From NCBI GenBank assembly GCA_029202985.1, contig CP119316.1, positions 2,294,001 through 2,358,000 of the forward strand: DNA of 64,000 nt, written 5' to 3'. Of this stretch, positions 1-7,861 are shown piece by piece. The stretch comes from Candidatus Andeanibacterium colombiense. GTDB lineage: Bacteria > Pseudomonadota > Alphaproteobacteria > Sphingomonadales > Sphingomonadaceae. The position numbers were made by a program, and so were the translations under genes. The notes under the pieces were generated by a model. That model was not told where the DNA came from and did not search any database. It saw only the letters and a program-made list of their open reading frames with translations. Position 1 is the first letter of the stretch; each line of letters begins with the position of its first letter.

Positions 1-71
1 CCGAACAGCGCGCCGCCAACACCCGGGCAGTGCTGCTCGAATACCGCTTCCGCGTGCTCGAAATCGCCTGA
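1..71 (+). CDS. C-terminal end of a GTA gp8-like (DUF3168) tail protein, partial
   Basis: The window opens inside a plus-strand frame that ends in TGA at 69-71; the last residues read EYRFRVLEIA. The ending and the position directly before the tail tube gene match the DUF3168 tail-completion protein that precedes the tail tube gene in Rhodobacter-type GTA clusters. Only about 22 residues are visible, so the call rests mainly on synteny. Confidence 0.55.
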   Translation, partial: EQRAANTRAVLLEYRFRVLEIA

Positions 72-131
72 GTCCCCGCGCAGGCGGGGACCTCGTGCCG
101 AACTGCCTGAGACCCCCGCCTTCGCGGGGGC
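72..131. repeat. Paired palindromic repeat (REP/BIME-like), family 1 copy A
   Basis: Two hairpins lie side by side: GTCCCCGCGCAGGCGGGGAC at 72-91 and a second stem ACCCCCGCCTTCGCGGGGG at about 112-130, joined by a linker reading CTCGTGCCGAACTGCCTGA. The same two-hairpin unit occurs inverted at 63039-63106 and in diverged form at 33602-33679. It sits between two tail genes, directly before the ribosome binding site of the tail tube gene. Confidence 0.8.
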
Positions 132-138
132 GCAATTT

Positions 139-143
139 AGGAG
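139..143 (+). promoter_or_regulatory. Ribosome binding site that decides the tail tube start
   Basis: AGGAG lies 7 bases before the ATG at 151 but only 1 base before the upstream in-frame ATG at 145, so translation should begin at 151. Confidence 0.7.
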
Positions 144-150
144 AATGCCC

Positions 151-558
151 ATGACCGCCCAGAAAGGCTCCGCCTTCCTTCTCAAGATCGGCGACGGCGC
201 AGACCCGGTCGCCTATGCCACCGTCGCCGGGCTGCGCACCACGCAGATGTCGATCAACGGCGACACAGTGGTCGTGACCCACAAGCAGTCCGGCGGCTGG
301 CGCGAATTGCTGTCGGGCGCGGGTACGCGCTCGGTCAGCGTCAGCGCGGCAGGTATATTCCTCGGCAGCGAGGCCGAAGCGGCGATCCGCACCCATGCCC
401 TCGCCGGCACGCTCGGGGATTACGAGCTGTCGTTCGAGGACGGCGAGAAACTGCGCGGCAGCTTCCTGATCCAGCGGCTCGACTATGCCGGCGATTTCAA
501 CGGCGAGCGCAATTACACGCTCCAGCTCGAAAGCTCGGGCGTGGTCGCGCCGGCATGA
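151..558 (+). CDS. Phage/GTA major tail tube protein (TP901-1 family, GTA gp9-like)
   Basis: 135 residues. The protein should polymerise into the tube of a siphovirus-like tail. It starts MTAQKGSAFLLKIGDG and carries the beta-rich pattern of the TP901-1 major tail protein family, with a VTHKQSGGWRELLSG segment in the first third and a GERNYTLQLESSG ending. An in-frame ATG at 145 is rejected because the AGGAG at 139-143 would sit too close. The stop overlaps the next start by ATGA at 555-558, so the tail genes are translationally coupled. Family known from Rhodobacter GTA synteny; function inferred. Confidence 0.85.
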   Translation: MTAQKGSAFLLKIGDGADPVAYATVAGLRTTQMSINGDTVVVTHKQSGGWRELLSGAGTRSVSVSAAGIFLGSEAEAAIRTHALAGTLGDYELSFEDGEKLRGSFLIQRLDYAGDFNGERNYTLQLESSGVVAPA

Positions 559-860
559 CCGCGAACGCGCTGCGCGGTGAGGCCGCGATTGTGATCGATG
601 GCCGACCTTATCTGCTGCGCCCGACGTTCACCGCGCTCGTCGCGGCGGAGGACGAACTCGGCCCGCTGTTTGCTTTGGTCGAGCGCGCGGGTGCGGGCGA
701 ATTGCGCCTCGGCGAAATGGCCACGCTGTTCTGGCACTGTCTCGCCGAGCGCGCGGATTTGACCCGCGAGCAAATCGGGGAGGCGGTCGTGACGCTTGGC
801 CTGGCCGAAGCGGCCAAGCCGCTCCGCGTACTGCTGGGTCAGATCCTGCAAGGCCGATGA
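555..860 (+). CDS. GTA gp10-like tail assembly protein
   Basis: 101 residues, beginning by ATGA overlap with the tail tube gene and ending by another ATGA overlap with the next gene. The sequence MTANALRGEAAIVIDGRPYLLRPTF, with an LGPLFALVERAG stretch and a helical C-terminus, fits the short gene transfer agent protein encoded between tail tube and tape measure. Proteins here usually act as tail assembly chaperones that coat the tape measure. No catalytic motif. Assignment is by position and length. Confidence 0.75.
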   Translation: MTANALRGEAAIVIDGRPYLLRPTFTALVAAEDELGPLFALVERAGAGELRLGEMATLFWHCLAERADLTREQIGEAVVTLGLAEAAKPLRVLLGQILQGR

Positions 861-1042
861 AGTTCTCGGACAGCGCCGCACGGCTCGCCGGGCTGGTGCC
901 GCGCCTGCTCGGCTGGCCACCCGGGACTTTTTGGAACGCCACCCCGGCCGAACTCGCGGCGATCCTCTCTCCGGCCCCGGAGGGCGAACCGCTCGCCCGG
1001 TCCGAACTCGAAAAACTGATGGAGCGCGATACTCATGGATGA
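857..1042 (+). CDS. Small phage tail assembly chaperone
   Basis: 61 residues (MKFSDSAARLAGLVPRLLGW...), too short for most searches but in the conserved place between the gp10-like gene and the tape measure, where alphaproteobacterial GTAs encode a small tail assembly chaperone. It contains the WPPGTFWNATPAELAAIL segment; a Trp-Pro-rich N-terminal part followed by PxEL is typical of this family. It overlaps the upstream gene by ATGA and the downstream gene by 8 bases (1035-1042). Confidence 0.7.
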   Translation: MKFSDSAARLAGLVPRLLGWPPGTFWNATPAELAAILSPAPEGEPLARSELEKLMERDTHG

Positions 1043-1592
1043 TGACATCGACGGCCTGCTGATCGAAGTGCGCGCGAACACCCAAGGGTTCCAGTCCGAC
1101 ATCGCCGAACTGCGCGGCAATTTCGACAGCACCTTGGTGAGCGGTTTCGAACAGGCCGGCACCGTGCTCGAGCGCGGACTGCTCGGAGCGATCCGCCGCG
1201 GCAGCCTCGGCTTCGACGATCTCAAGCGCGCGGGGCTGAGCGCGCTCGACGCGATCGCCGCGCAGGCGGTGCAGGCCGAGATCGGCTCGCTGACCGGCGG
1301 CGGTTCGGGCGGCGGGTTGCTTGGCAGCCTGATCGGCGGATTGTTCGGCTTGCCCGGCCGCGCGACCGGCGGGCCGGTGTCGCCCGGCGCCGCCTACATG
1401 GTCGGCGAGCGAGGCCCGGAAGTGTTCGTGCCGACCAGTGCCGGGAGGGTGGAGACGCAGGTCCCCGGCAAGCACCGCGACGTGCGGGTCGCGATCCAGC
1501 TGGCCGCCCCGCGCGGCGCCGAAGCGCCGGTGGCGTTGCGCCGCTCGGCTCGCCAGGTCGCGAGTTCGGTGCGCCGGGTTCTGGAGGGCTGA
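1035..1592 (+). CDS. Short tail tape measure protein (GTA gp11-like)
   Basis: 185 residues, far shorter than tape measures of typical long-tailed phages but similar to the short GTA version, consistent with a short tail. The N-terminal 80 residues are predicted helical (IDGLLIEVRANTQGFQSDI). A glycine-rich, weakly hydrophobic centre (LTGGGSGGGLLGSLIGGLFG, about residues 90-115) follows, and then the tape measure hallmark YMVGERGPEVFVP at about residue 122. The gene overlaps the chaperone gene and is followed 3 bases later by the gp12-like gene. Confidence 0.8.
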   Translation: MDDDIDGLLIEVRANTQGFQSDIAELRGNFDSTLVSGFEQAGTVLERGLLGAIRRGSLGFDDLKRAGLSALDAIAAQAVQAEIGSLTGGGSGGGLLGSLIGGLFGLPGRATGGPVSPGAAYMVGERGPEVFVPTSAGRVETQVPGKHRDVRVAIQLAAPRGAEAPVALRRSARQVASSVRRVLEG

Positions 1593-1595
1593 GGC

Positions 1596-2111
1596 ATGGC
1601 ATTCTGGCTCGCAACCAAGCACAACGGACAGGCCAGCGACTGGCTCCAGCGCTTCGACCCGCGCTTCTGGACCGTCGATTTCCCGCGCCCGGTGATCGCC
1701 AGCGTGGTCACGACCGGCCCGGATTCACTGCGCATCGCGGCCGAATTCCACCGCACCCGCGATCTCGCGGGGCTCATCTGGGAGAGCGAGGACCGGCTCG
1801 ATCATCCGCTGCTCGCTTATGCGACCGACCGCGATTATTCGCGCACCACGCTGCGCTTCCGCTGGCGCTCGGCCGGGATCCTGCCGCTCGACGCGGTCAA
1901 CGGCCCGACGCTGACGATCGAGGGCCGCGATGCCGCCGGTGAGCCGCGCAGCTGGTATGTCCGGCTGTGGAACTATGCCGAGGGTGATCCCGACGACGCC
2001 GCGATCGTGTTGCCGTTCTCGGAACTTTCGGGTGGGTGGGATGGGGCGGACGACCCGGTCCATCCGGCCGACATCGACCGGATGTTCGTTTCGCTCTGCG
2101 CGCCGGGTTAA
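1596..2111 (+). CDS. GTA gp12-like tail protein, N-terminal part ending at an in-frame TAA
   Basis: 171 residues (MAFWLATKHNGQASDW...). This looks like the first domain of a long tail protein: beta-rich with motifs PRFWTVDFPRP and LRFRWRSAGILPLDAVNGP. It ends IDRMFVSLCAPG at a TAA (2109-2111). The next frame resumes in the same phase only two codons later, with no ribosome binding site in between. Joined, the two parts would give a protein of about 776 residues, the length I expect for sphingomonad homologues. A nonsense change from a Tyr codon (TAT/TAC) to TAA is the simplest reading. Sequencing error and true splitting into two proteins remain alternatives. Confidence 0.7.
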   Translation: MAFWLATKHNGQASDWLQRFDPRFWTVDFPRPVIASVVTTGPDSLRIAAEFHRTRDLAGLIWESEDRLDHPLLAYATDRDYSRTTLRFRWRSAGILPLDAVNGPTLTIEGRDAAGEPRSWYVRLWNYAEGDPDDAAIVLPFSELSGGWDGADDPVHPADIDRMFVSLCAPG

Positions 2112-2117
2112 GATCCG

Positions 2118-3926
2118 GTGCCGGGCCCCGGCGAACCGCTCTCTGCGCGGATCGACGGCTGGCTCGAACTCACCGGGATCGCCTGCGACGGCCACCGCCC
2201 GATGCTCAAACTCGGCGATGTGTTGGCGCCGCCGCATGACGTCCAGATCGCTACCGCCTATGACGACGGCTATAACCAGACCCCGGCCCGGATTCTGCGT
2301 TCGATCCGCGGGCTCGGTTATCGCGGACGGATCGTTCACTATCTCGGGATGAGCCATTTCTTCCGGTTGGTTCCGGAAGGCGATGCGCTGCTGGCCGATC
2401 CCGCGCAGACGCTCTGCGTTCCGGCCGAGCAATGGCATGCGAACTATTTCGCGCTCGCCGAGGCGCAGGGCTACGCGGTGATCGCGTCGCTTTCCTACGA
2501 ATTGTTCGCCGCGCATTGCCCGGAAGACTGGCAGCAGCGCGCCCATGACGGCGAGCCGGCGCGCACCGGCTGGGACCCGCCCTCCGCGCTGCTCTCGCCC
2601 GCCAATATTCAGGCGATGAACTGGCTGCAGGATGTCGCGGCAAAGCTGGTCGCGCTGCAACGCGCGGCGGGCCTTCCGGTGCTGTTCCAGATCGGCGAGC
2701 CGTGGTGGTGGGTGATGAGCGACGGGCGCATCTGCCTTTACGACGAGGCGGCGGTGGAATCGCTCGGCGGAAGCCCGCCCGCGATTACAGACATGCGCGC
2801 TCCGCTTGCTTCCGCGCAGCTCGCTTTGCTCGACGATGCCGGTGAATTGCTTGCGGGCTCGACCTTGGACTTGCGCGAGGTGGTGCGCGACGCGGCGGGC
2901 GAGGCAGGGGCGGAAGTGCTGCTGCTGACCTTTCCGCCGACCGTGCTCGATCCGGAGATGCCGGAACTTCGGCGGGCGAACATGCCGCTCGCCTGGGCCG
3001 CGCCGGCCTTCGACCGGCTGCAGCTCGAGGATTACGACTGGCTTACCGGCGGCGCCGAGGCGTCGCGCAAGGCGGCCTATGACACGGTCGCCGAGTGGCT
3101 CCGCTACCCGCCGGAGAGCCAGGATTATTTCGCGGGCTTCGTGCTCGCGGCGGAGGATGCCGACACCTGTTGGCGCCGGATCGACGCGGGGCTGGACGAG
3201 GCGGCCACGCGCGGCGTCGCCAGCCGCTTCATCTGGGCGCTGCCGCAGGTTTCGCGCGACGGATATTTCCGCCTCGCCTCACCGGAAGAGGACGACATGC
3301 AGGCTTTCGACGATATTCCCTATCCGCTCGCGCTCGGGCGCGATGCCGGGGTCAGTCCCGAATTCTCGACCTCGGTCACCGTCACCGCCTCGGGCCACGA
3401 ACGCCGCTCGTCGCTGTGGAGCGACGCGCGGCTGCGCTTCGACGTCGGCCCGGGTATCCGCTCGGAGGACGAACTCGGCACGCTGATCGCGTTCTTTCGC
3501 GCCCGGCGCGGCGCGGCGCGCGGCTTCCGCCTCGCCGACCCGTACGACTTCAGCTCGAACGGCATGACCGGCACCCCGACCATGCTCGACCAGAAAATCG
3601 GTATCGGCGACGGGCTCACCGCGAGCTTTGCGCTGGTGAAGAACTATGGCGGGGTCGAAGATCCGCAGGTGCGCCCGATCACCCGGCCTCGCGCCGGCAG
3701 CGTCACGGTCAGCATCGACGGCATCGCGGAAGCGGGCTGGACGTCCGGTGGGGGCGGCACGATCGTGTTCGACGATGCGCCCGCCGAGGGCGCCGTGATC
3801 CGCGCGGGCTTCCTGTTCGACGTTCCGGTGCGCTTCGCCGAGGACCGGCTCGACGTGACCGGCGCCAGCTTCGCGGCGGGCGAGGCGCCCAGCGTGCCGT
3901 TGATCGAACTGCGTGAGGCGTCATGA
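2118..3926 (+). CDS. GTA gp12-like tail protein, C-terminal part: TIM-barrel-like region plus DUF2460
   Basis: 602 residues if read from GTG at 2118, which has no Shine-Dalgarno sequence. Residues 1 to about 300 resemble a glycoside-hydrolase-like TIM barrel (AYDDGYNQTPARILRSIRGL, LSYELFAAHCPEDWQ, QIGEPWWWVMSDGRI). Residues from 394 (MQAFDDIPYPLALGRDAG...FRLADPYDFSSN) are the DUF2460 domain that alone makes up gp12 of Rhodobacter GTA. The reading frame is identical to that of the upstream fragment at 1596-2111, so both are probably one gene interrupted by TAA. The end overlaps the hub gene by ATGA. Unless the stop is read through or translation restarts, the intact product is not made. Confidence 0.75.
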   Translation: MPGPGEPLSARIDGWLELTGIACDGHRPMLKLGDVLAPPHDVQIATAYDDGYNQTPARILRSIRGLGYRGRIVHYLGMSHFFRLVPEGDALLADPAQTLCVPAEQWHANYFALAEAQGYAVIASLSYELFAAHCPEDWQQRAHDGEPARTGWDPPSALLSPANIQAMNWLQDVAAKLVALQRAAGLPVLFQIGEPWWWVMSDGRICLYDEAAVESLGGSPPAITDMRAPLASAQLALLDDAGELLAGSTLDLREVVRDAAGEAGAEVLLLTFPPTVLDPEMPELRRANMPLAWAAPAFDRLQLEDYDWLTGGAEASRKAAYDTVAEWLRYPPESQDYFAGFVLAAEDADTCWRRIDAGLDEAATRGVASRFIWALPQVSRDGYFRLASPEEDDMQAFDDIPYPLALGRDAGVSPEFSTSVTVTASGHERRSSLWSDARLRFDVGPGIRSEDELGTLIAFFRARRGAARGFRLADPYDFSSNGMTGTPTMLDQKIGIGDGLTASFALVKNYGGVEDPQVRPITRPRAGSVTVSIDGIAEAGWTSGGGGTIVFDDAPAEGAVIRAGFLFDVPVRFAEDRLDVTGASFAAGEAPSVPLIELREAS

Positions 3927-4744
3927 GCCGGGTGTTTTTCGCGCAAACCCTCGAAGGCGTGGCGACTTTCTGGCGAATCGAGCGGCGCGACGGCGCGGCG
4001 CTCGGCTTCACCGGGCACGACCGCGACCTGTGGTTCGACGGCCTGCTTCACCGCGCCGCGCCGGGCATGCTGCCTTCGGCGATCCGCCGCAACGCCAGCC
4101 TCGAAACCGACAGCGCGGAGGTCCAGGGTGCGCTGGCGCATGACGCTATCACCGCCGCCGATCTCGAAGCCGGGCGCTTCGACGGCGCGCGGGTCGCGAT
4201 CGGCGTGGTCGATTGGGAGACGCTCGATCGGGCGGTGCTCTATCGCGGGCAGATCGGTGCGGTGTCGCAAGAGGCGAGCGGTTTCACCGCCGAGCTGCAA
4301 TCGGCCAAGGCCGCGCTCGCCGCCGATCCGGTCCCGCGCACCAGCCCGACCTGCCGCGCCCAGTTCTGCGGGCCGGGCTGCAGCCTCAGTGCCGCGGCCC
4401 ATACGTATGAGGCGAGTGTCGCGTCGTTCGATCCCGCGACCAACCGCGCGGTCTTCGCCGGCGGTCCGGCTCCGGCGGATATGCTCGGCGGCAGCCTGCG
4501 CTGGCTCGACGGGCCGCAGGCAGGCATCGCGATGGAAGTGATCGATGCGGACGAAAGCGGGCTGCTGCCGGGCACCGCCCTCGATCCGGAACTCCAGCCC
4601 GGCGCCCGTGCGTTGCTGCGCGAAGGCTGCGACCACACGCTCGCCATCTGCGCCGCCCGCTTCGGCAATGCGGCGAACTTCCAGGGTGAGCCCTATCTGC
4701 CGGGCAACGACGTGCTCGCCCGCTATCCGATCTCGTCCTCATGA
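3923..4744 (+). CDS. GTA hub protein, DUF2163 (gp13-like)
   Basis: 273 residues. DUF2163 proteins form the hub that connects tail tube and tail tip in GTA particles. Visible marks are an N-terminal FFAQTLEGVATFWRIERRDG, a GFTGHDRDLWFDGLLH strand pair, and two cysteine clusters: CRAQFCGPGC near residue 148-157 and CDHTLAICAARFGNAANF near residue 235. The conserved cysteines could hold a metal or iron-sulfur cluster, which is inference. ATGA overlaps link it to both neighbours. Confidence 0.85.
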   Translation: MSRVFFAQTLEGVATFWRIERRDGAALGFTGHDRDLWFDGLLHRAAPGMLPSAIRRNASLETDSAEVQGALAHDAITAADLEAGRFDGARVAIGVVDWETLDRAVLYRGQIGAVSQEASGFTAELQSAKAALAADPVPRTSPTCRAQFCGPGCSLSAAAHTYEASVASFDPATNRAVFAGGPAPADMLGGSLRWLDGPQAGIAMEVIDADESGLLPGTALDPELQPGARALLREGCDHTLAICAARFGNAANFQGEPYLPGNDVLARYPISSS

Positions 4745-5142
4745 GCGGGGCGGCCTTGGCCCATGCCGCCGAAGGCCTGATCGGCGCGCCGTTCCGGCTG
4801 CATGGACGCGATCCGGCGACCGGGCTCGACTGCGTGGGCCTCCTGGTCGCGGCACTGGCGGCGATCGGGCGGCACCCGCCGGCGCCGCTGGCCTATGGCC
4901 TGCGCAACCGCGATATCGCCGGACCACTCGCTTTCGCCAGAGGTATGGGCTTCGCCGAAGTCATCGGGGCCTTGCTTCCCGGTGACGTGTTGTTGGCTGA
5001 TGCGGGGCCGTTGCAACAGCACCTGCTGATCGCCGCGCCGGGCGGAGGCCTGATCCATGCCCATGCCGGCCTCCGCCGGGTGGTTGCCACACCCGGCCCG
5101 CTTGGCTGGCCCTTGCTGCGCCACTGGCGCCTGACCGATTGA
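4741..5142 (+). CDS. NlpC/P60-type tail peptidase (GTA gp14-like)
   Basis: 133 residues. Predicted cell-wall peptidase at the tail tip that opens peptidoglycan for DNA entry. The catalytic cysteine lies in TGLDCVGLLVAAL (about residue 31), the NlpC/P60 signature. The histidine is likely in QQHLLIAAP or in LIHAHAGLRRVV. The start overlaps the hub gene by ATGA and a short gap leads to the tail-tip gene. Confidence 0.85.
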   Translation: MSGAALAHAAEGLIGAPFRLHGRDPATGLDCVGLLVAALAAIGRHPPAPLAYGLRNRDIAGPLAFARGMGFAEVIGALLPGDVLLADAGPLQQHLLIAAPGGGLIHAHAGLRRVVATPGPLGWPLLRHWRLTD

Positions 5143-5150
5143 GGATATCC

Positions 5151-7322
5151 ATGGCAACTCTCGTCTTCACCGCCTTCGGCGCGCTTGCGGGGCCGCTCGG
5201 CGCCGCGATCGGCGGGCTTGTGGGCCAGCAGGTCGATCATGCGCTGTTCTCGCCCCGGCGCGAGGGGCCGCGGCTCAAGGAGTTGATGGTCACCACCTCC
5301 AGCTACGGCACGCCGATCGCGCGCCAGCACGGGCGGATACGGGCAGGCGGTTCGCTGATCTGGGCGACCGAGCTGGCCGAAAGCAGCGAATCCGCCGGCG
5401 GCAAGGGCGGCTCGGTCACGACCTATTCCTATTCCTGTTCCTTCGCGGTCGCGCTTTCGAGCCGTCCGCTGCTTGGGATCGGGCGGATCTGGGCCGACGG
5501 CAATCTGCTGCGCGGCGAGGCGGGCGACCTCAAGGTAGGCGGCACGATGCGGCTCTATCGCGGGTTTGGCGACCATGCGGTCGATCCGCTGATCGCCTCC
5601 GACAAGGGCAGCGGCTGCCCGGCCTTCCGCCGCACCGCCTATGCGGTGTTCGAGGATTTGCAGCTCGCCGATTTCGGCAACCGTATACCGGCGCTGAGCT
5701 TCGAAGTGATCGCGGACGACGGCGCGGTGAGCCTGCTCGATATTGCCGACGGGCTGGATGAGCCGCTTGTGGTGACGCGTGCGCTTCCCGGAATGGCGGG
5801 CTTCGCCTTCGAGGGCGGGCCGCTCAGCGATGTGCTGGCCGTGCTCGATGACGCCTGGCCAATCGGGGTCGATGCGGGCGACAGGTTGAGTCTGTTCGCG
5901 GCCGACGATCTCCCGGGCGATATTCCGCTGCTGCCCGAGCCCGCCGCCGCGAAGGGCGAGGGCAGCTTCGGTGCCGCCGCGGGCTCGCGCAAGACCCGCA
6001 AGGCAGGCGATAGCGCGATCCCCGACAGCCTGCGCTATTACGACCGCGAGCGCGACTATCTCACCGGGATGCAGCGCGCCGACGGGCGCGCGCGCCCGGG
6101 CCAGGGGGCGACTATCGAACTGCCCGCGACGCTCTCTGCAGCTTCGGCCCGCACGCTGATCGATGCCGCCGCCGACCGCGCCGGCTGTGCGCGCGAACTG
6201 CTCGAGTGGCGCCTCGCCGAACTCGACCCCGCGCTGTCGCCCGGCACGGTCGTCCGCGTGCCGGGCCACGCGGGCAACTGGCGGATCCTGGGTTGGGAGT
6301 GGAACGACGAGGGCGTCACGCTCGAGCTCGGCCGCATGCCGCGCGGCCCGGCGCGCCAGCCGGTGGCTGACGCCGGCAGCGTGCTGAGCCCGCGTGACGA
6401 TCCAGCGACCCCGACCCTGCTCCGGGCCTTCGAATTGCCGTGGGACGGCATGGGCGCGGGCGACGTGCCAGCCATCTATGCCGCACCCAGCTCGGTCGGC
6501 GGAGGCTGGAGCGGGGCGGCCCTTTATGCGGAGCGCGGCGGCGGACTGTCGCCGCTCGGCGGCAGCGGCTCACGGCGCAGCGTGATCGGCGCGGCTGTCG
6601 CGGCGGTCGGCGGCTCGGCCGCGCTCCTGCTCGAGCGCGACGCGAAGATTACGGTGCAGCTGGTGTCGGAGGATTTCGCGCTTATCGGCACGACTCCCGA
6701 AGCCCTCGCCAATGGGGCCAACCGGGCCCTGCTCGGCGGCGAGCTGCTCCAGTTCGTCCATGCGGTGGCGCTGGGCGGCGGGCAGTGGCAGCTGGAAGGC
6801 CTGCTGCGCGGCCGTGGCGGAACCGAACGCGCGGCGCGCGAGGGCCACGCGGCGGGCACGCCGTTCGTGCTGCTCGATCACGCGCCGATCCGGCTTGATG
6901 CCGCGAAGATCGGATTGTCCAAGGATGCCGCGATCGTCGCGCTCGGGCTTGCTGATCCGGAGCCGGTTACCGAGCCTATCGCCAATCCGGGCGCGACTCT
7001 GCGGCCGCTCATCCCGGTCCATCCCCGCGTGGAACCCGAAGGGGACGGTCTTCGTCTAAGCTGGACCCGTAGGGCGCGCGGGGGATGGGGCTGGCCCGAC
7101 GAGGTCGATCTGCCGCTGGCGGAGCCGGCCGAGGCCTATCGCGTGGGGCTGGGCCCGGTCGATTCCCCGGCGGTGATGTGGGATGTGGCGGCGCCCACCT
7201 TGACCGTCGCGGCGGGAACGCTCGCTTCGCTGGCAGGCGCGCATCCCGGGGCTCAGCTGTGGGTCCGCCAAATCGGCGGCGCGTCCCTGTCCGATGCGCT
7301 GCTGCTCCATACTCTTCCATGA
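5151..7322 (+). CDS. GTA/phage tail tip (host specificity) protein, gp15-like, without TIM domain
   Basis: 723 residues from ATG 5151, chosen over TTG 5139 because GAGG at 5141-5144 is correctly spaced. The N-terminus MATLVFTAFGALAGPLGAAIGGLVGQQ is a conserved glycine-alanine-rich segment of this family, followed by LKELMVTTSSYGTPIARQHG. The middle carries the phage-tail_3-like region (LRYYDRERDYLTGMQRADGR) and the C-terminus a fibronectin-like beta region. The Rhodobacter gp15 is about 1,300 residues because it includes a GTA_TIM barrel; that part is absent here, while a barrel-like region appears in the gp12-like protein. Assignment from synteny and sequence feel. Confidence 0.8.
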   Translation: MATLVFTAFGALAGPLGAAIGGLVGQQVDHALFSPRREGPRLKELMVTTSSYGTPIARQHGRIRAGGSLIWATELAESSESAGGKGGSVTTYSYSCSFAVALSSRPLLGIGRIWADGNLLRGEAGDLKVGGTMRLYRGFGDHAVDPLIASDKGSGCPAFRRTAYAVFEDLQLADFGNRIPALSFEVIADDGAVSLLDIADGLDEPLVVTRALPGMAGFAFEGGPLSDVLAVLDDAWPIGVDAGDRLSLFAADDLPGDIPLLPEPAAAKGEGSFGAAAGSRKTRKAGDSAIPDSLRYYDRERDYLTGMQRADGRARPGQGATIELPATLSAASARTLIDAAADRAGCARELLEWRLAELDPALSPGTVVRVPGHAGNWRILGWEWNDEGVTLELGRMPRGPARQPVADAGSVLSPRDDPATPTLLRAFELPWDGMGAGDVPAIYAAPSSVGGGWSGAALYAERGGGLSPLGGSGSRRSVIGAAVAAVGGSAALLLERDAKITVQLVSEDFALIGTTPEALANGANRALLGGELLQFVHAVALGGGQWQLEGLLRGRGGTERAAREGHAAGTPFVLLDHAPIRLDAAKIGLSKDAAIVALGLADPEPVTEPIANPGATLRPLIPVHPRVEPEGDGLRLSWTRRARGGWGWPDEVDLPLAEPAEAYRVGLGPVDSPAVMWDVAAPTLTVAAGTLASLAGAHPGAQLWVRQIGGASLSDALLLHTLP

Positions 7323-7338
7323 TCCCTGGAGACGAGAA

Positions 7339-7803
7339 ATGACCGATCCGATCAGCTTTGTTTCAAGCACGCCGCGGCTGGCGCTTCCGCTGCTTTTCGC
7401 CGGCCAGACCCAGAAGGAATACACCGTCAACGAGGCGATCGCCCGGATCGATGCAGTGCTGCATCCGGCGATCGAAGGGGAAGCCGGCGGGCCGCCTGCC
7501 TCGCCGGCCGAGGGGGAGTGCTGGCTCGTCGGTGACAGCCCGAGCGGTGCCTGGGCAGGACACGCGGGCGAACTCGCCTGCTTCAGCCTCGGCACCTGGT
7601 TGTTCGTCGAACCCTGCGACGGGATACGCGTGCTGAACCGCTTGACCGGACAGTTGCGGCTGCGCCGCTATGGCGGCTGGGCCAGCGCCGGAACGCCCAC
7701 CGCGCCGAGCGGCGGGACGACCGTCGATGTCGAAGCACGCACCGCCATCACCGGGCTGATCGCGGCGCTTGCGGACAGCGGAATTCTTCCGGCCGCGGGA
7801 TGA
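7339..7803 (+). CDS. DUF2793 family phage-associated protein
   Basis: 154 residues from ATG 7339, preceded by GGAG at 7328-7331. Sequence marks are SSTPRLALPLLFAGQTQKEYTVNEA near the N-terminus, GECWLVGDSPSGAW, and an ALADSGILPA ending, the typical outline of DUF2793 proteins encoded after tail-tip genes. Probable tail fibre or accessory adhesion component; the exact role is not known. It is the last gene of the tail module. Confidence 0.8.
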   Translation: MTDPISFVSSTPRLALPLLFAGQTQKEYTVNEAIARIDAVLHPAIEGEAGGPPASPAEGECWLVGDSPSGAWAGHAGELACFSLGTWLFVEPCDGIRVLNRLTGQLRLRRYGGWASAGTPTAPSGGTTVDVEARTAITGLIAALADSGILPAAG

Positions 7804-7861
7804 TAAACGGAGCCATCGCGCGCCTGCTGCGTTAAGGAGAAGCATTAGCAGGAGCCCGCCC

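Noticed and set aside
1..7803. Tail genes as part of an ordinary prophage
   Set aside because: No integrase, repressor, lysis or attachment site in view, and gene order matches gene transfer agents; the upstream part is outside the window.
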